NCBI RefSeq assembly: GCF_024519435.1
Contig: NZ_JALJRZ010000010.1
Coordinates: 124,001 to 188,000, forward strand
DNA from: Terrabacter sp. Ter38
GTDB lineage: Bacteria > Actinomycetota > Actinomycetes > Actinomycetales > Dermatophilaceae
Direction: 5' to 3'
DNA: 64,000 nucleotides
Below are positions 8,887-16,846 of the stretch, piece by piece. Every line of letters begins with the position of its first letter. Position 1 is the stretch's first letter. Below the pieces are notes generated by a model. That model worked only from the letters and a program-made list of their open reading frames with translations. It did not search any database and was not told where the DNA came from. Position numbers and translations under genes: made by a program.

Positions 8887-8907
8887 GTCACGCGGGGGGA
8901 ACGTGAC
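8887..8907. promoter_or_regulatory. Inverted repeat in the helicase/STAS divergent region
   Basis: GTCACG and CGTGAC flank nine bases (CGGGGGGAA) in the 175-nt gap between the leftward helicase and rightward STAS genes. It lies 65 nt upstream of the helicase start and 91 nt upstream of the STAS start, so it could be an operator or a hairpin. No clear -35/-10 pair was recognised here. Confidence 0.35.
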
Positions 8908-8997
8908 GGATGGGGAACGGTCAGCACGACGCCAGGACCGGACCCGCGAAACCGCGATCAGAAGCTGTGCACGTGTGGGCACAAGGAAGGGGCACAG

Positions 8998-9369
8998 GTG
9001 GATCTCTCGATCACCCGAGCCGACCATGGCGAGCAGACCGTGGTCCACCTCGGCGGCGAGATCGACGTCTACACCGCGCCGCTCGTGCGCGAGAAGCTCG
9101 ACGAACAGATCCAGAGCGGCCGCACCAAGCTCGTCGTCGACCTCACGGACGTGACCTTCCTCGACTCGACGGGGCTCGGGGTGCTCGTCGGCCGCCTCAA
9201 GCTGACCCGCACGCGAGGCGGGTCGATGCTCCTCGTCGGCACCGACGACCGCGTCCTCAAGGTCTTCTCCATCACGGGCCTCGACAAGGTCTTCGAGATC
9301 CACCCGACCCTTGAGGCGGCGCTCGCCTCGAGCGCGGCCGGGGCGGGCACGCCGGGCGAGCAGTCCTGA
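8998..9369 (+). CDS. STAS-domain anti-sigma factor antagonist
   Basis: A 123-residue single-domain protein starting at GTG 8998, with AAGGAAGGGG seven bases upstream. It has the STAS core: VVHLGGEIDVYTAPLVREKL, then KLVVDLTDVTFLDSTGLGVLVGRLK, in which the serine of DSTGLG is the residue phosphorylated by partner kinases in SpoIIAA/RsbV proteins. It would bind an anti-sigma kinase and release an alternative sigma factor. No RsbW-type kinase or sigma-B-like gene is adjacent in this window. Its stop overlaps the probable CTG start of the next gene. The tail (AAGAGTPGEQS) is disordered. Confidence 0.88.
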   Translation: MDLSITRADHGEQTVVHLGGEIDVYTAPLVREKLDEQIQSGRTKLVVDLTDVTFLDSTGLGVLVGRLKLTRTRGGSMLLVGTDDRVLKVFSITGLDKVFEIHPTLEAALASSAAGAGTPGEQS

Positions 9370-10952
9370 ACGACACCCCTGTCGTCGACGGGTCCCTCGT
9401 CGCGCTGCTGCGTGCGGACCTCACGGCGGCCGGTTTCACCGTCGACGGCGTCGCCGAGCGTCTCGGCTCGGTGGCGTCCGATGCGCTGCACCGTGAGCAG
9501 CCGCTGCCGGCACTCCTCGCGACGGAGTCCTCGGTCACGTCCGTGGACGACGCGTGCGGCGTCCTCGTGCGCCTCTTCACCCTCGGCCGACCCGTGCGAG
9601 CGTCGGCCCTGGGCGCCGCCCTGCCCTCGCTCGGGGTGGACGGGGCCGTGCGCCTCGGACTCGTGCGCCTCGAGGGCGGGCGCGCCGGCTTCGCCGCCGA
9701 TCGGTGGGCGCCTCCCGAGCGCGACGTCGTCGCGACGTGCGACCTGCGTCCCTACGGCGACGACGCCCACGACTGGTGGGTCGCCTCCGACCTCTCCGAG
9801 CTGGTCGTGGGTGGGCCGCTGCGTCCCGACCACGTGCTCGGGATCGGGGGTGCCTCGACCACCCTCGCGTCGTGGACCGTCCGACGTCCCGCCGACCGCG
9901 CGCTCGACCTCGGCACGGGCTGCGGCGTGCAGGCCCTGCACCTGACCGGCCACGTCGGAGCGATCGTCGCCACCGACATCTCGGAGCGGGCCCTGGCGTA
10001 TGCCGGCTTCAACCTCGCGCTCGCTGCCTCCGAAGGCGCCGGGGCCGTCCCCGACGTCCGGCTGCTCTTGGGCGACCTGCTCGATCCCGTTGCGGGGCAA
10101 CAGTTCTCGCTCGTCGTGAGCAACCCGCCCTTCGTCATCACACCCCGCGACGAGGGTGTGCCGCTCTACGAGTACCGCGACGGCGGTCGAGCCGGTGACA
10201 CCCTCGTCCGCTCCCTCGTGCGCCAGGTCGGCTCAGTGCTCGAGCCTGGCGGCGTTGCGCAGTTCCTCGGCAACTGGGAGGTCACGGCCGGGCGCACGTG
10301 GCGCGACGTCTGGGGCGACTGGCTCGACGAGCAGGCCAGGGACGGGGTCGCCCTCGACGCCTGGGTCATCCAGCGAGAGTCGCAGGACCCCGCCGAGTAC
10401 GCCGAGCTGTGGGCCCGCGACGGCGGTGCCCAGCCGGGCAGCGAGGCCCACTCCATGATGTATGCCGCGTGGCTGCGCGACTTCGCCTCGCGCGGTGTCG
10501 AGCAGGTCGGCTTCGGGGTCGTCACCCTTCAGCGGCCGGCGACCGACCGTGCGACCTGGCGCTCCCTCGACGAGGCCCACGGTCCGGTCGCGGCGCCGAT
10601 GGGACCGGCCGTCGACGCGGGGCTTCGGGCCCGCACGTGGCTCGCCGAGCACTCCGACGACGGCGTCCTCGACGTCGCGTGGTCGTGCGCCCCCGATGTG
10701 ACGGAGGAGCGGCACGGGGTCCCGGGCGCCGAGGATCCGAGCGTCATCCTCGTCCGGCAGGGCGGCGGGCTGGGACGCGTCGTCCGCGCCGGGACGCTGC
10801 TGGCGGCATACCTCGGCGTGGCCGACGGCGACCTGACGGCCCGGGCGGCTCTCGATGCCATCGCGACGGTGCTCGGCCTCGACGCCGCCGAGGTGCATGC
10901 GGAGGTGCTCCCGCAGGTGCGCGACCTCGTGGCAGACGGCCTGCTCGTCTGA
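9366..10952 (+). CDS. DUF7059/PrmC-like SAM-dependent methyltransferase (probable CTG start)
   Basis: A class I methyltransferase of about 528 residues. Motif I is ALDLGTGCGVQAL, followed by ATDISERAL, and motif IV is VVSNPPFVITP, the NPPF signature of enzymes that methylate amide or amino nitrogens (PrmC/HemK, N6-adenine). The N-terminal 140 residues and C-terminal 150 residues are actinobacteria-specific accessory domains. The first in-frame GTG is at 9471, but the family-like helix LLRADLTAAGFTVDGVAERLG lies upstream of it; the only plausible start there is CTG at 9366, which overlaps the STAS stop as CTGA. The substrate is unknown. The start assignment is inference; the enzyme class is strong. 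Confidence 0.8.
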   Translation: MNDTPVVDGSLVALLRADLTAAGFTVDGVAERLGSVASDALHREQPLPALLATESSVTSVDDACGVLVRLFTLGRPVRASALGAALPSLGVDGAVRLGLVRLEGGRAGFAADRWAPPERDVVATCDLRPYGDDAHDWWVASDLSELVVGGPLRPDHVLGIGGASTTLASWTVRRPADRALDLGTGCGVQALHLTGHVGAIVATDISERALAYAGFNLALAASEGAGAVPDVRLLLGDLLDPVAGQQFSLVVSNPPFVITPRDEGVPLYEYRDGGRAGDTLVRSLVRQVGSVLEPGGVAQFLGNWEVTAGRTWRDVWGDWLDEQARDGVALDAWVIQRESQDPAEYAELWARDGGAQPGSEAHSMMYAAWLRDFASRGVEQVGFGVVTLQRPATDRATWRSLDEAHGPVAAPMGPAVDAGLRARTWLAEHSDDGVLDVAWSCAPDVTEERHGVPGAEDPSVILVRQGGGLGRVVRAGTLLAAYLGVADGDLTARAALDAIATVLGLDAAEVHAEVLPQVRDLVADGLLV

Positions 10953-10996
10953 CGTGCGCAGGCCGACCCCGGGGGCTGGTCTCGCCAAACCACTTG

Positions 10997-11014
10997 TGAG
11001 TGAGCGCTCACTCA
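10997..11014. promoter_or_regulatory. 18-bp perfect palindrome, TetR-type operator
   Basis: TGAGTGAGCGCTCACTCA is a perfect 18-bp palindrome immediately upstream of the TetR gene. TGAGTGAGCGCTCA-type elements are common operators of autoregulated actinobacterial TetR repressors. Its position over the presumed promoter suggests autorepression; the ABC exporter downstream has a separate MerR-type promoter. Confidence 0.75.
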
Positions 11015-11077
11015 TTCATGATGGTCTGCGTGTCGACACGTGTGGAGGGCCAGCGCCCCGGTCAGCGGGCGGCCCCG

Positions 11078-11776
11078 ATGAACCCCGACGACCGCCGGGA
11101 CGCCCTCATCGAGGTCTTCGTCCGGCTCGCCCACCGTGAGGGGCGCAAGCCGACGACGAGCGAGATCGCCCAGGAAGCCGGCGTCGCGGAGGGCACGATC
11201 TTCCGGGTCTTCCCGACCAAGGAGGTCCTCGAGAAGGAGGCCGTGCAGGCGGCGTTCTGCCCGGCCCCCGTCCGGCGTCGCATCACGGCCATCGACCCCG
11301 AGGCGTCGCTGCGCGACCGGCTCGTCGACTTCACCCGCATCATGCAGCTGCGCTTCACCGAGGTCTTCGGCCTCATGGGTGCCCTGGGCCTGAGCCAGCC
11401 GCCCAACCGCGGACCGCACCAGGCCTGCTACGACGCGGGGCGGCACCTTCGCGGCCACGCCGACGAGGAGGAGCACGAGGCCGCCCACCAGCCGCTGCTC
11501 GAGGCGATCAACCAGCTGCTCATCCACGACGAGGACCACCTCGTCGTCCCCGGCAGCGACCTCATCCACCGCATCCGGCTGCTCACCTTCTCGGGCAGCC
11601 ACCCGGGCATCGCCGACGGGCAGGTGCTGACGCCCGAGGAGATCGTCGACACCGTCCTCTTCGGACTCGTACGTCGGCATAGCCCCACCGGGAGCGGCCT
11701 GTCCATCGCCGAGCTCCACGCGCAGCTCGGCGGCGACCCGCGGTTGCTCGCCGCCGACGAGGGGTCGCGGCCGTGA
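11078..11776 (+). CDS. TetR-family repressor, probable regulator of the ABC exporter
   Basis: A 232-residue regulator. The helix-turn-helix is at about 20-50 (TTSEIAQEAGVAEGTIFRVFPTKE), and the C-terminal two-thirds is the variable ligand domain, rich in His/Glu in the middle (GHADEEEHEAAHQ). The ATG at 11078 (MNPDDRRDALIEVF) gives the usual short lead-in before the HTH. In-frame starts at 11018 (ATG), 11021 (ATG) and 11030 (GTG) would add 16-20 residues, so the start is uncertain. It lies 85 nt upstream of two exporter genes on the same strand and directly after an 18-bp palindrome, so it probably represses itself and perhaps, by readthrough, the exporter. The ligand is unknown. Confidence 0.85.
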   Translation: MNPDDRRDALIEVFVRLAHREGRKPTTSEIAQEAGVAEGTIFRVFPTKEVLEKEAVQAAFCPAPVRRRITAIDPEASLRDRLVDFTRIMQLRFTEVFGLMGALGLSQPPNRGPHQACYDAGRHLRGHADEEEHEAAHQPLLEAINQLLIHDEDHLVVPGSDLIHRIRLLTFSGSHPGIADGQVLTPEEIVDTVLFGLVRRHSPTGSGLSIAELHAQLGGDPRLLAADEGSRP

Positions 11777-11784
11777 CAAACCAG

Positions 11785-11815
11785 TTGACCCTCACCCCAC
11801 GTGAGTCCCTAGCGT
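11785..11815 (+). promoter_or_regulatory. MerR-type promoter of the ABC exporter (19-bp spacer)
   Basis: TTGACC (11785-11790) and TAGCGT (11810-11815) are separated by 19 bp, the over-long spacer characteristic of MerR-activated promoters. The spacer contains the inverted repeat CTCAC/GTGAG (11791-11795 and 11801-11805). The same -35, spacer length and half-sites occur at 61431-61461 before the TipA-like MerR gene. The exporter ATG is 46 nt downstream. Confidence 0.65.
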
Positions 11816-11861
11816 TCCCCAGCGACACCACCCCACCCGTCGCGCACCGAAAGGCACCGAC

Positions 11862-13592
11862 ATGCTGATCCGACTGCTCCGCAGTCACCTGCGTCCCTAC
11901 TCGGGCCAGATCGTGCTCATCTGCCTGGCCCAGCTCGTCAGCACCATGGCCTCGCTCTACCTGCCGAGCCTCAACGGCGAGATCATCGACCAGGGCGTCG
12001 CCAAGGGCGACACGGCCTTCATCATCAGCCACGGCGGCATCATGCTCGCGGTCAGCCTCGTGCAGATCGCCGCCTCCGTCGCCGCCACCTTCCTCGCGGC
12101 CCGCGTCGCGATGGGGATGGGCCGCGACATCCGCGGCAACGTCTTCGGCACGGTCGTCGACTTCTCGGCGCAGGAGGTGACGCGCTTCGGGGCCCCGACC
12201 CTCATCTCGCGCAGCACCAACGACGTGACCCAGGTCCAGATGGTCGTCTTCATGGGCTTCGCCCTGCTCGTCACGACGCCGATCATGATGGTCGGCGGCA
12301 TCATCATGGCCCTGCGCGAGGACGTCGGGCTGTCCTGGCTCGTCGCCGTCGCGGTGCCCCTGCTCGGCCTCGTCGTCGGCCTCGTCATCTCGCGGATGGT
12401 GCCGTGGTTCGGACGGATGCAGACCTCGCTCGACGGCGTCAACCGCGTCATGCGCGAGCAGATCACCGGCATCCGCGTCGTGCGCGCCTTCGTCCGCGAG
12501 GAGCACGAGGAGGCCCGCTTCGCCGAGGCCAACGGCCTGCTGACCAACGCCGGGCTCCAGGTCGGCCGCCTCATGGCGCTCGTCTTCCCGATCGTCATGG
12601 TCATCTTCAACCTCTCGACCGTGGCCGTCATGTGGTTCGGTGGACACCGCATCGCGTCCGGCGACATGCAGATCGGCGAGCTGACGGCCTTCCTGTCCTA
12701 CCTCGTCCAGATCCTCATGGCCGTCATGATGGCGACCTTCATGGCCACGATGATCCCGCGTGCCGCCGTCTCGTCCGGCCGCATCCAGGAGGTCCTCGAC
12801 ACCGACTCGTCCGTCGTCGAGTCCGTGCAGCCCCTGAGGATGGCGCCATCCGCCGCGGGCCTCGAGCTCGTCGGTGTCGACTTCCACTACCCGGGGGCCG
12901 AGGCGGCCGTCCTCCACGACGTCAGCTTCCGGGCGGACCCGGGGCGGACGACGGCCATCATCGGCTCCACGGGTGCCGGCAAGACGACGCTCCTCGGCCT
13001 GATCCCGCGCCTCTTCGACGCGTCCGCAGGCCGCGTTCGGGTCGGCGGCGTCGACGTGCGCGACCTCGAGCTCGACGACCTGTGGAGCAAGATCGGTCTC
13101 GTCCCGCAGAAGCCCTACCTCTTCAGCGGCACCGTCGCGACCAACCTGCGCTACGGCAACCCCGAGGCCACCGACGACGAGCTGTGGGACGCCCTGCGCA
13201 TCGCGCAGGGCCAGGACTTCGTCGAGGCGATGGGCGGCCTCGACTCGGCCATCGCGCAGGGCGGCACCAACGTCTCCGGCGGCCAGCGCCAGCGTCTCGC
13301 CATCGCCCGGGCCATCGTCAAGCGCCCCGACATCTACCTCTTCGACGACTCGTTCTCGGCCCTCGACCTGTCGACCGATGCGCGCCTGCGCCGGGCCCTG
13401 CGGCCGGCCACCTTGGGCAGCACCGTCGTCATCGTGGCCCAGCGCGTCTCGACCATCGTCGACGCAGACCACATCATCGTGCTGGAGGACGGCCGCGTCG
13501 TCGGCCAGGGCACGCACGACCAGCTCCTCGACTCCTGCGTCACCTACCAGGAGATCGTCGAGTCCCAGCGCAGCGCGGAGGAGGCGGCCTGA
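11862..13592 (+). CDS. ABC exporter half-transporter, subunit A (degenerate catalytic site)
   Basis: A 576-residue fused membrane/ATPase subunit. Six transmembrane helices occupy about 1-310; the ATPase has Walker A IGSTGAGKTT, signature VSGGQRQR and Walker B IYLFDDSFSALD. The catalytic glutamate is replaced by aspartate, and the switch histidine is a glutamine (VIVAQRVSTI), so its own ATP site is degenerate while its signature is intact. This matches one half of heterodimeric exporters such as BmrCD or TM287/288. Its stop overlaps the start of the partner gene (TGATG). A MerR-type promoter and a TetR gene precede it. Drug or lipid export is likely; the substrate cannot be told. Confidence 0.92.
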   Translation: MLIRLLRSHLRPYSGQIVLICLAQLVSTMASLYLPSLNGEIIDQGVAKGDTAFIISHGGIMLAVSLVQIAASVAATFLAARVAMGMGRDIRGNVFGTVVDFSAQEVTRFGAPTLISRSTNDVTQVQMVVFMGFALLVTTPIMMVGGIIMALREDVGLSWLVAVAVPLLGLVVGLVISRMVPWFGRMQTSLDGVNRVMREQITGIRVVRAFVREEHEEARFAEANGLLTNAGLQVGRLMALVFPIVMVIFNLSTVAVMWFGGHRIASGDMQIGELTAFLSYLVQILMAVMMATFMATMIPRAAVSSGRIQEVLDTDSSVVESVQPLRMAPSAAGLELVGVDFHYPGAEAAVLHDVSFRADPGRTTAIIGSTGAGKTTLLGLIPRLFDASAGRVRVGGVDVRDLELDDLWSKIGLVPQKPYLFSGTVATNLRYGNPEATDDELWDALRIAQGQDFVEAMGGLDSAIAQGGTNVSGGQRQRLAIARAIVKRPDIYLFDDSFSALDLSTDARLRRALRPATLGSTVVIVAQRVSTIVDADHIIVLEDGRVVGQGTHDQLLDSCVTYQEIVESQRSAEEAA

Positions 13593-15715
13593 TGGCCGAG
13601 GGAGTCAAGACGGCCGAGGAGAAGGCCGCAGAAGTCCGCCGCGGACCCGCACGCCGGGGCGGCCCGCCCCACATGCAGATGGGCCAGCCGGGCGAGAAGT
13701 CGCTCAACTTCGGCCCGTCGGCCAAGCGCCTGCTCGGTCGGCTGCGGCCGCACCGCGTCAAGGTCGTCGTCGTCCTCGTGCTGGCCGTCTCGAGCGTCGC
13801 GCTCAGCTCGATCGGGCCGAAGATCCTCGGGCGCGCGACCGACCTCATCTTCGCCGGTGCCATCGGCAGCACCATCCAGGCGCCGCCCGGCACCACCAAG
13901 GAGCAGGTCGTCGACAGCCTGCGTGCGCAGGGACAGGCGACGTATGCCGACCTGCTGAGCAACGTCGACTTCACCCCGGGCGTGGGCATCGACTTCGACG
14001 CCCTCGCTCGCGTGCTGCTGGTCGTCGTCGCGCTCTTCGTCGCCGCGTCGCTGCTCATGTGGATCCAGGGATGGATCCTCCAGGGCGTCCTCCAGCGCAC
14101 GATGTACGACCTGCGCCAGGAGGTCGAGGCCAAGCTCAACCGGCTGCCCCTCCCGTACTTCGACAACCAGCCCCGCGGTGAGCTGCTGAGCCGCGTCACC
14201 AACGACATCGACAACGTCGGCCAGTCCCTGCAGCAGACGATGTCGCAGCTGCTCACGTCGCTGCTCACGGTCGTCGCCGTGCTGGGCATCATGTTCTGGA
14301 TCTCCTGGGAGCTCGCGCTCATCGCGCTCGTCTCCATCCCGATCTCGATCGTCGTGACCGGCCTCATCGCCAAGCGCTCGCAGAAGCTCTTCATCCAGCA
14401 GTGGCGCTACACGGGTGAGCTCAACGGCATCGTCGAGGAGACCTTCACCGGGCACGGGCTCGTCAAGGTCTACGGCCGCCAGAAGGAGACCCAGGCGAAC
14501 TTCAAGCAGAAGAACGACGAGCTCTTCGAGGCAGCCTTCGGCGCCCAGTTCATCAGCGGCATCATCATGCCGGTCATGATGTTCGTCGGGAACCTCAACT
14601 ACGTCGCGATCGCCGTCGTGGGCGGCCTCCGCGTCGCGTCCGGCACGATGAGTCTCGGTGACGTCCAGGCCTTCATCCAGTACTCCCGGCAGTTCACGCA
14701 GCCGCTGACGCAGGTCGCGTCGATGGCCAACGTGCTCCAGTCCGGCGTGGCCTCGGCCGAGCGCGTCTTCGAGGTGCTCGACGCCGACGAGCAGGAGCCC
14801 GACGCCGCCACACCGTCCCGCATCGACGACCCGCACGGAGCCGTCGCCTTCGAGTCGGTCGCCTTCTCCTACACGTCCGAGAAGCCGCTCATCGAGGACC
14901 TCGACCTCTCGGTGCAACCCGGTCAGACGGTCGCCATCGTCGGCCCGACCGGCGCCGGCAAGACGACGCTCGTCAACCTCATCATGCGGTTCTACGAGCT
15001 CGACGGCGGACGCATCACCCTCGACGGCGTCGACATCCGCGACCTGACCCGCCACGACCTGCGCGCGCGGATCGGCATGGTGCTGCAGGACACGTGGCTC
15101 TTCGGCGGCACGATCCGCGACAACATCGCGTACGGCCGTCCCGGTGCCACCGACGAGGAGGTCATCGCGGCCGCCAAGGCGACCTACGTCGACCGCTTCG
15201 TGCACTCCTTGCCCGACGGCTACGACACCGTGCTCGACGACGAGGCGTCCAACATCTCGGCCGGGGAGAAGCAGCTCGTCACGATCGCGCGCGCGTTCCT
15301 CTCCGACCCGGCGCTGCTCATCCTCGACGAGGCCACGAGCTCGGTCGACACGCGCACCGAGCTGCTCGTCCAGCACGCCATGGCGGCGCTGCGGTCCGAC
15401 CGGACGAGCTTCGTCATCGCGCACCGTCTGTCGACGATCCGTGACGCCGACCTCATCCTCGTCATGGAGGACGGGCGCATCGTGGAGAAGGGCACGCATG
15501 CCGAGCTGCTCGCGACCGGCGGCGCCTACGCGACGTTGTATGCGGCCCAGTTCGCGGGTGCCGCGGCCGACCTCGACGAGACGGCGGGGGTACCCGGCGC
15601 TGCGGACGGCATACCGGAGATGGCGACTGTCGGGGCCGGTGCGCCCGGCCCGGCCGGCGGACCCGGCGTCCCGACGCCCGACTCGGCGGTGCCGGCCGAG
15701 CCGAAGGGCGACTGA
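13592..15715 (+). CDS. ABC exporter half-transporter, subunit B (catalytic site)
   Basis: A 707-residue partner of subunit A, starting at the ATG that overlaps its stop. A basic 45-residue leader precedes six transmembrane helices, with an extra loop of about 55 residues after the first helix (thermophile-like TM288 type). The ATPase has Walker A VGPTGAGKTT, Walker B LLILDEATSSVD with the catalytic glutamate, and switch VIAHRLSTI. Its signature is degenerate (ISAGEKQ instead of LSGGQ). Together with subunit A this gives one consensus and one non-hydrolytic ATP site. The C-terminal 50 residues are Ala/Gly/Pro-rich and disordered. A strong hairpin follows within 40 nt. Confidence 0.92.
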   Translation: MAEGVKTAEEKAAEVRRGPARRGGPPHMQMGQPGEKSLNFGPSAKRLLGRLRPHRVKVVVVLVLAVSSVALSSIGPKILGRATDLIFAGAIGSTIQAPPGTTKEQVVDSLRAQGQATYADLLSNVDFTPGVGIDFDALARVLLVVVALFVAASLLMWIQGWILQGVLQRTMYDLRQEVEAKLNRLPLPYFDNQPRGELLSRVTNDIDNVGQSLQQTMSQLLTSLLTVVAVLGIMFWISWELALIALVSIPISIVVTGLIAKRSQKLFIQQWRYTGELNGIVEETFTGHGLVKVYGRQKETQANFKQKNDELFEAAFGAQFISGIIMPVMMFVGNLNYVAIAVVGGLRVASGTMSLGDVQAFIQYSRQFTQPLTQVASMANVLQSGVASAERVFEVLDADEQEPDAATPSRIDDPHGAVAFESVAFSYTSEKPLIEDLDLSVQPGQTVAIVGPTGAGKTTLVNLIMRFYELDGGRITLDGVDIRDLTRHDLRARIGMVLQDTWLFGGTIRDNIAYGRPGATDEEVIAAAKATYVDRFVHSLPDGYDTVLDDEASNISAGEKQLVTIARAFLSDPALLILDEATSSVDTRTELLVQHAMAALRSDRTSFVIAHRLSTIRDADLILVMEDGRIVEKGTHAELLATGGAYATLYAAQFAGAAADLDETAGVPGAADGIPEMATVGAGAPGPAGGPGVPTPDSAVPAEPKGD

Positions 15716-15748
15716 GCCCGGGGCGCCGGACCAAGACGAGCGAACCGC

Positions 15749-15799
15749 GCGCACGACAGGCCCCGCCGTCCCGATCGGACGGCGGGGCCTCTCGTGCGC
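15749..15799 (+). terminator. Terminator hairpin after the ABC exporter
   Basis: A perfect 14-bp stem (AGGCCCCGCCGTCC, 15758-15771, with GGACGGCGGGGCCT, 15777-15790) around a 5-nt loop, extended by a further 8-bp outer stem (15749-15756 with 15792-15799) across a single mismatch. There is no U-tract, as is common in GC-rich actinobacteria. Confidence 0.8.
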
Positions 15800-15829
15800 C
15801 GCTGGGGCCTAGGCCGGGTGGTCCGAGGC

Positions 15830-15863
15830 TTGTTAGCGGCTGGTTAGGGACGGGATGGATCGT
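15830..15863 (+). promoter_or_regulatory. SARP-type box 1 and promoter (cell-wall module)
   Basis: GTTAG at 15832-15836 and again at 15843-15847: a direct repeat with an exact 11-bp period. Eight bases after the second heptamer (GTTAGGG, 15843-15849) comes GATCGT (15858-15863), a -10-like hexamer. SARP activators bind 11-bp-period heptamer repeats 8 bp upstream of the -10, so the geometry fits. It precedes the secreted hydrolase gene at 15941 and is shared with three other promoters around the SARP gene. Confidence 0.7.
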
Positions 15864-15940
15864 GGCGGCACGCCCTCACGGGCGGGCCGGTCCGATCCAG
15901 CGGACCGGCCCGATCACACGCCACCACAAGGAGATCGACG

Positions 15941-16429
15941 ATGAACACCCGAGCTCGAAAGACCACCCTCCGCACCCTCGTCACCACCTTCGCCGTCGCG
16001 GCCGCCACCGCCGGCGTCGTCCCGATCGGCGCGGTCTCGTCGGCCGACGCCGCGAGCGCCATGGTCACCCACGCCCGCAACTACATCGGCACCTCGCAGG
16101 GCCAGTGCAAGGTCTTCGTCCAGAAGATCTACGCCGAGGTCTACCCCAACACCCTCGGCACGGGGTACTTCCAGGCCTACATCAACGCCGGCTACCACCA
16201 GGTCTCCAAGGCCAACGTCGTCCCCGGCGACATCATCCAGGAGACCGACTCCGGCTCGCACACGACCGGCATCCACACGGCCATCGTCTCCGGCGACCCG
16301 GCCGGCGCCGACATCCGTGTCATCGACTCGAACTTCGTGGCCCCCAACAAGGTCGGCGAGCACGCCTACAACCCGACGACGCACGCGTCCTCGCACGGCG
16401 GCGTCGCGTACTACTGGCACAAGGGCTGA
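15941..16429 (+). CDS. Secreted NlpC/P60- or CHAP-like protein
   Basis: A 162-residue protein with a signal peptide (basic start, hydrophobic core LVTTFAVAAATAGVV, cleavage near ADAASA at about 38). The mature domain of about 125 residues has GQCKVFVQKIY, with the cysteine in the nucleophile position of papain-like peptidoglycan hydrolases, VPGDIIQE (the DxxxF-like strand pattern before the active-site histidine) and TGIHTAIVSG, a likely catalytic histidine. The ATG is preceded by AAGGAG. It has its own SARP-type box and a strong terminator after the stop. A role as a secreted cell-wall hydrolase or peptidase is inferred; the exact family is uncertain. Confidence 0.7.
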   Translation: MNTRARKTTLRTLVTTFAVAAATAGVVPIGAVSSADAASAMVTHARNYIGTSQGQCKVFVQKIYAEVYPNTLGTGYFQAYINAGYHQVSKANVVPGDIIQETDSGSHTTGIHTAIVSGDPAGADIRVIDSNFVAPNKVGEHAYNPTTHASSHGGVAYYWHKG

Positions 16430-16464
16430 CACTCGACGAGCCGGCGCGCGACCGGCGGACCGGT

Positions 16465-16497
16465 GGTGCCGCGGAGACCGAGCGTCTCCGCGGCACC
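16465..16497. terminator. Terminator hairpin between convergent genes (first)
   Basis: A perfect 14-bp stem, GGTGCCGCGGAGAC (16465-16478) with GTCTCCGCGGCACC (16484-16497), loop CGAGC. It lies 36 nt after the stop of the secreted hydrolase and faces the convergent small peptide gene. Confidence 0.8.
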
Positions 16498-16545
16498 GCC
16501 GTGTTCTCGTCGTGTTCTCGTCGTCCGCGTGTGCCCGGACAGGCA

Positions 16546-16576
16546 GGAGGCCACGACGCGATGCGTCGTGGCCTCC
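16546..16576. terminator. Terminator hairpin between convergent genes (second)
   Basis: A perfect 14-bp stem, GGAGGCCACGACGC (16546-16559) with GCGTCGTGGCCTCC (16563-16576), loop GAT. It lies just beyond the stop of the leftward peptide gene (16601) and is best placed to end that transcript. Between the two hairpins, GTGTTCTCGTC is directly repeated (16501 and 16512). Confidence 0.75.
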
Positions 16577-16600
16577 CGTGTCGTCGGGTCGAGCCGGGTC

Positions 16601-16759
16601 TCAGAGCCCCGCGACGTACTCGCAGGGACCGTTGGCCGAAGGGGCGCGACGGCACCAGGCGTCGGCCGGGGCGGAGCCGGCGTGGCTGGCCGAGCCGGCC
16701 GAGAGACCGAGGATGACCGCGGCAGTGACCGCGGCGGCGATGCGGATGGCATTCTTCAT
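16601..16759 (-). CDS. 52-residue secreted two-cysteine peptide
   Basis: A very small protein (MKNAIRIAAAVTAAVILG start) with an obvious signal peptide, cleavage predicted near SASHA, leaving a mature peptide of about 25 residues that includes DAWCRRAPSANGPCEYVAGL. The two cysteines ten residues apart could form one disulfide. The ATG at 16759 has AAGGGGA nine bases upstream. It starts 82 nt after the SARP gene, on the same strand, with its own SARP-type box overlapping the SARP stop codon, and ends before a 14-bp terminator. No homologue is recognised. It could be a signal, a toxin-like peptide or a wall-active peptide; that is speculation. Confidence 0.65.
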   Translation of the reverse strand: MKNAIRIAAAVTAAVILGLSAGSASHAGSAPADAWCRRAPSANGPCEYVAGL

Positions 16760-16814
16760 GAGACAGTCCCCTTGGCTCGTCCAGGGCCTGATGGGTGCCC
16801 TGCTGATGATCGCC

Positions 16815-16846
16815 ATTCAAGTGGGTCGCGCCAACAAATCCCTAAC
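16815..16846 (-). promoter_or_regulatory. SARP-type box 2 and promoter (secreted peptide)
   Basis: Reading leftward, GTTAG (16846-16842) and GTTGG (16835-16831) are exactly 11 bp apart. Eight bases after the second heptamer, TTGAAT occupies 16820-16815, a weaker -10. The repeat overlaps the stop codon of the SARP gene, so the activator could use the 3' end of its own gene to drive the downstream peptide gene. Confidence 0.6.
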
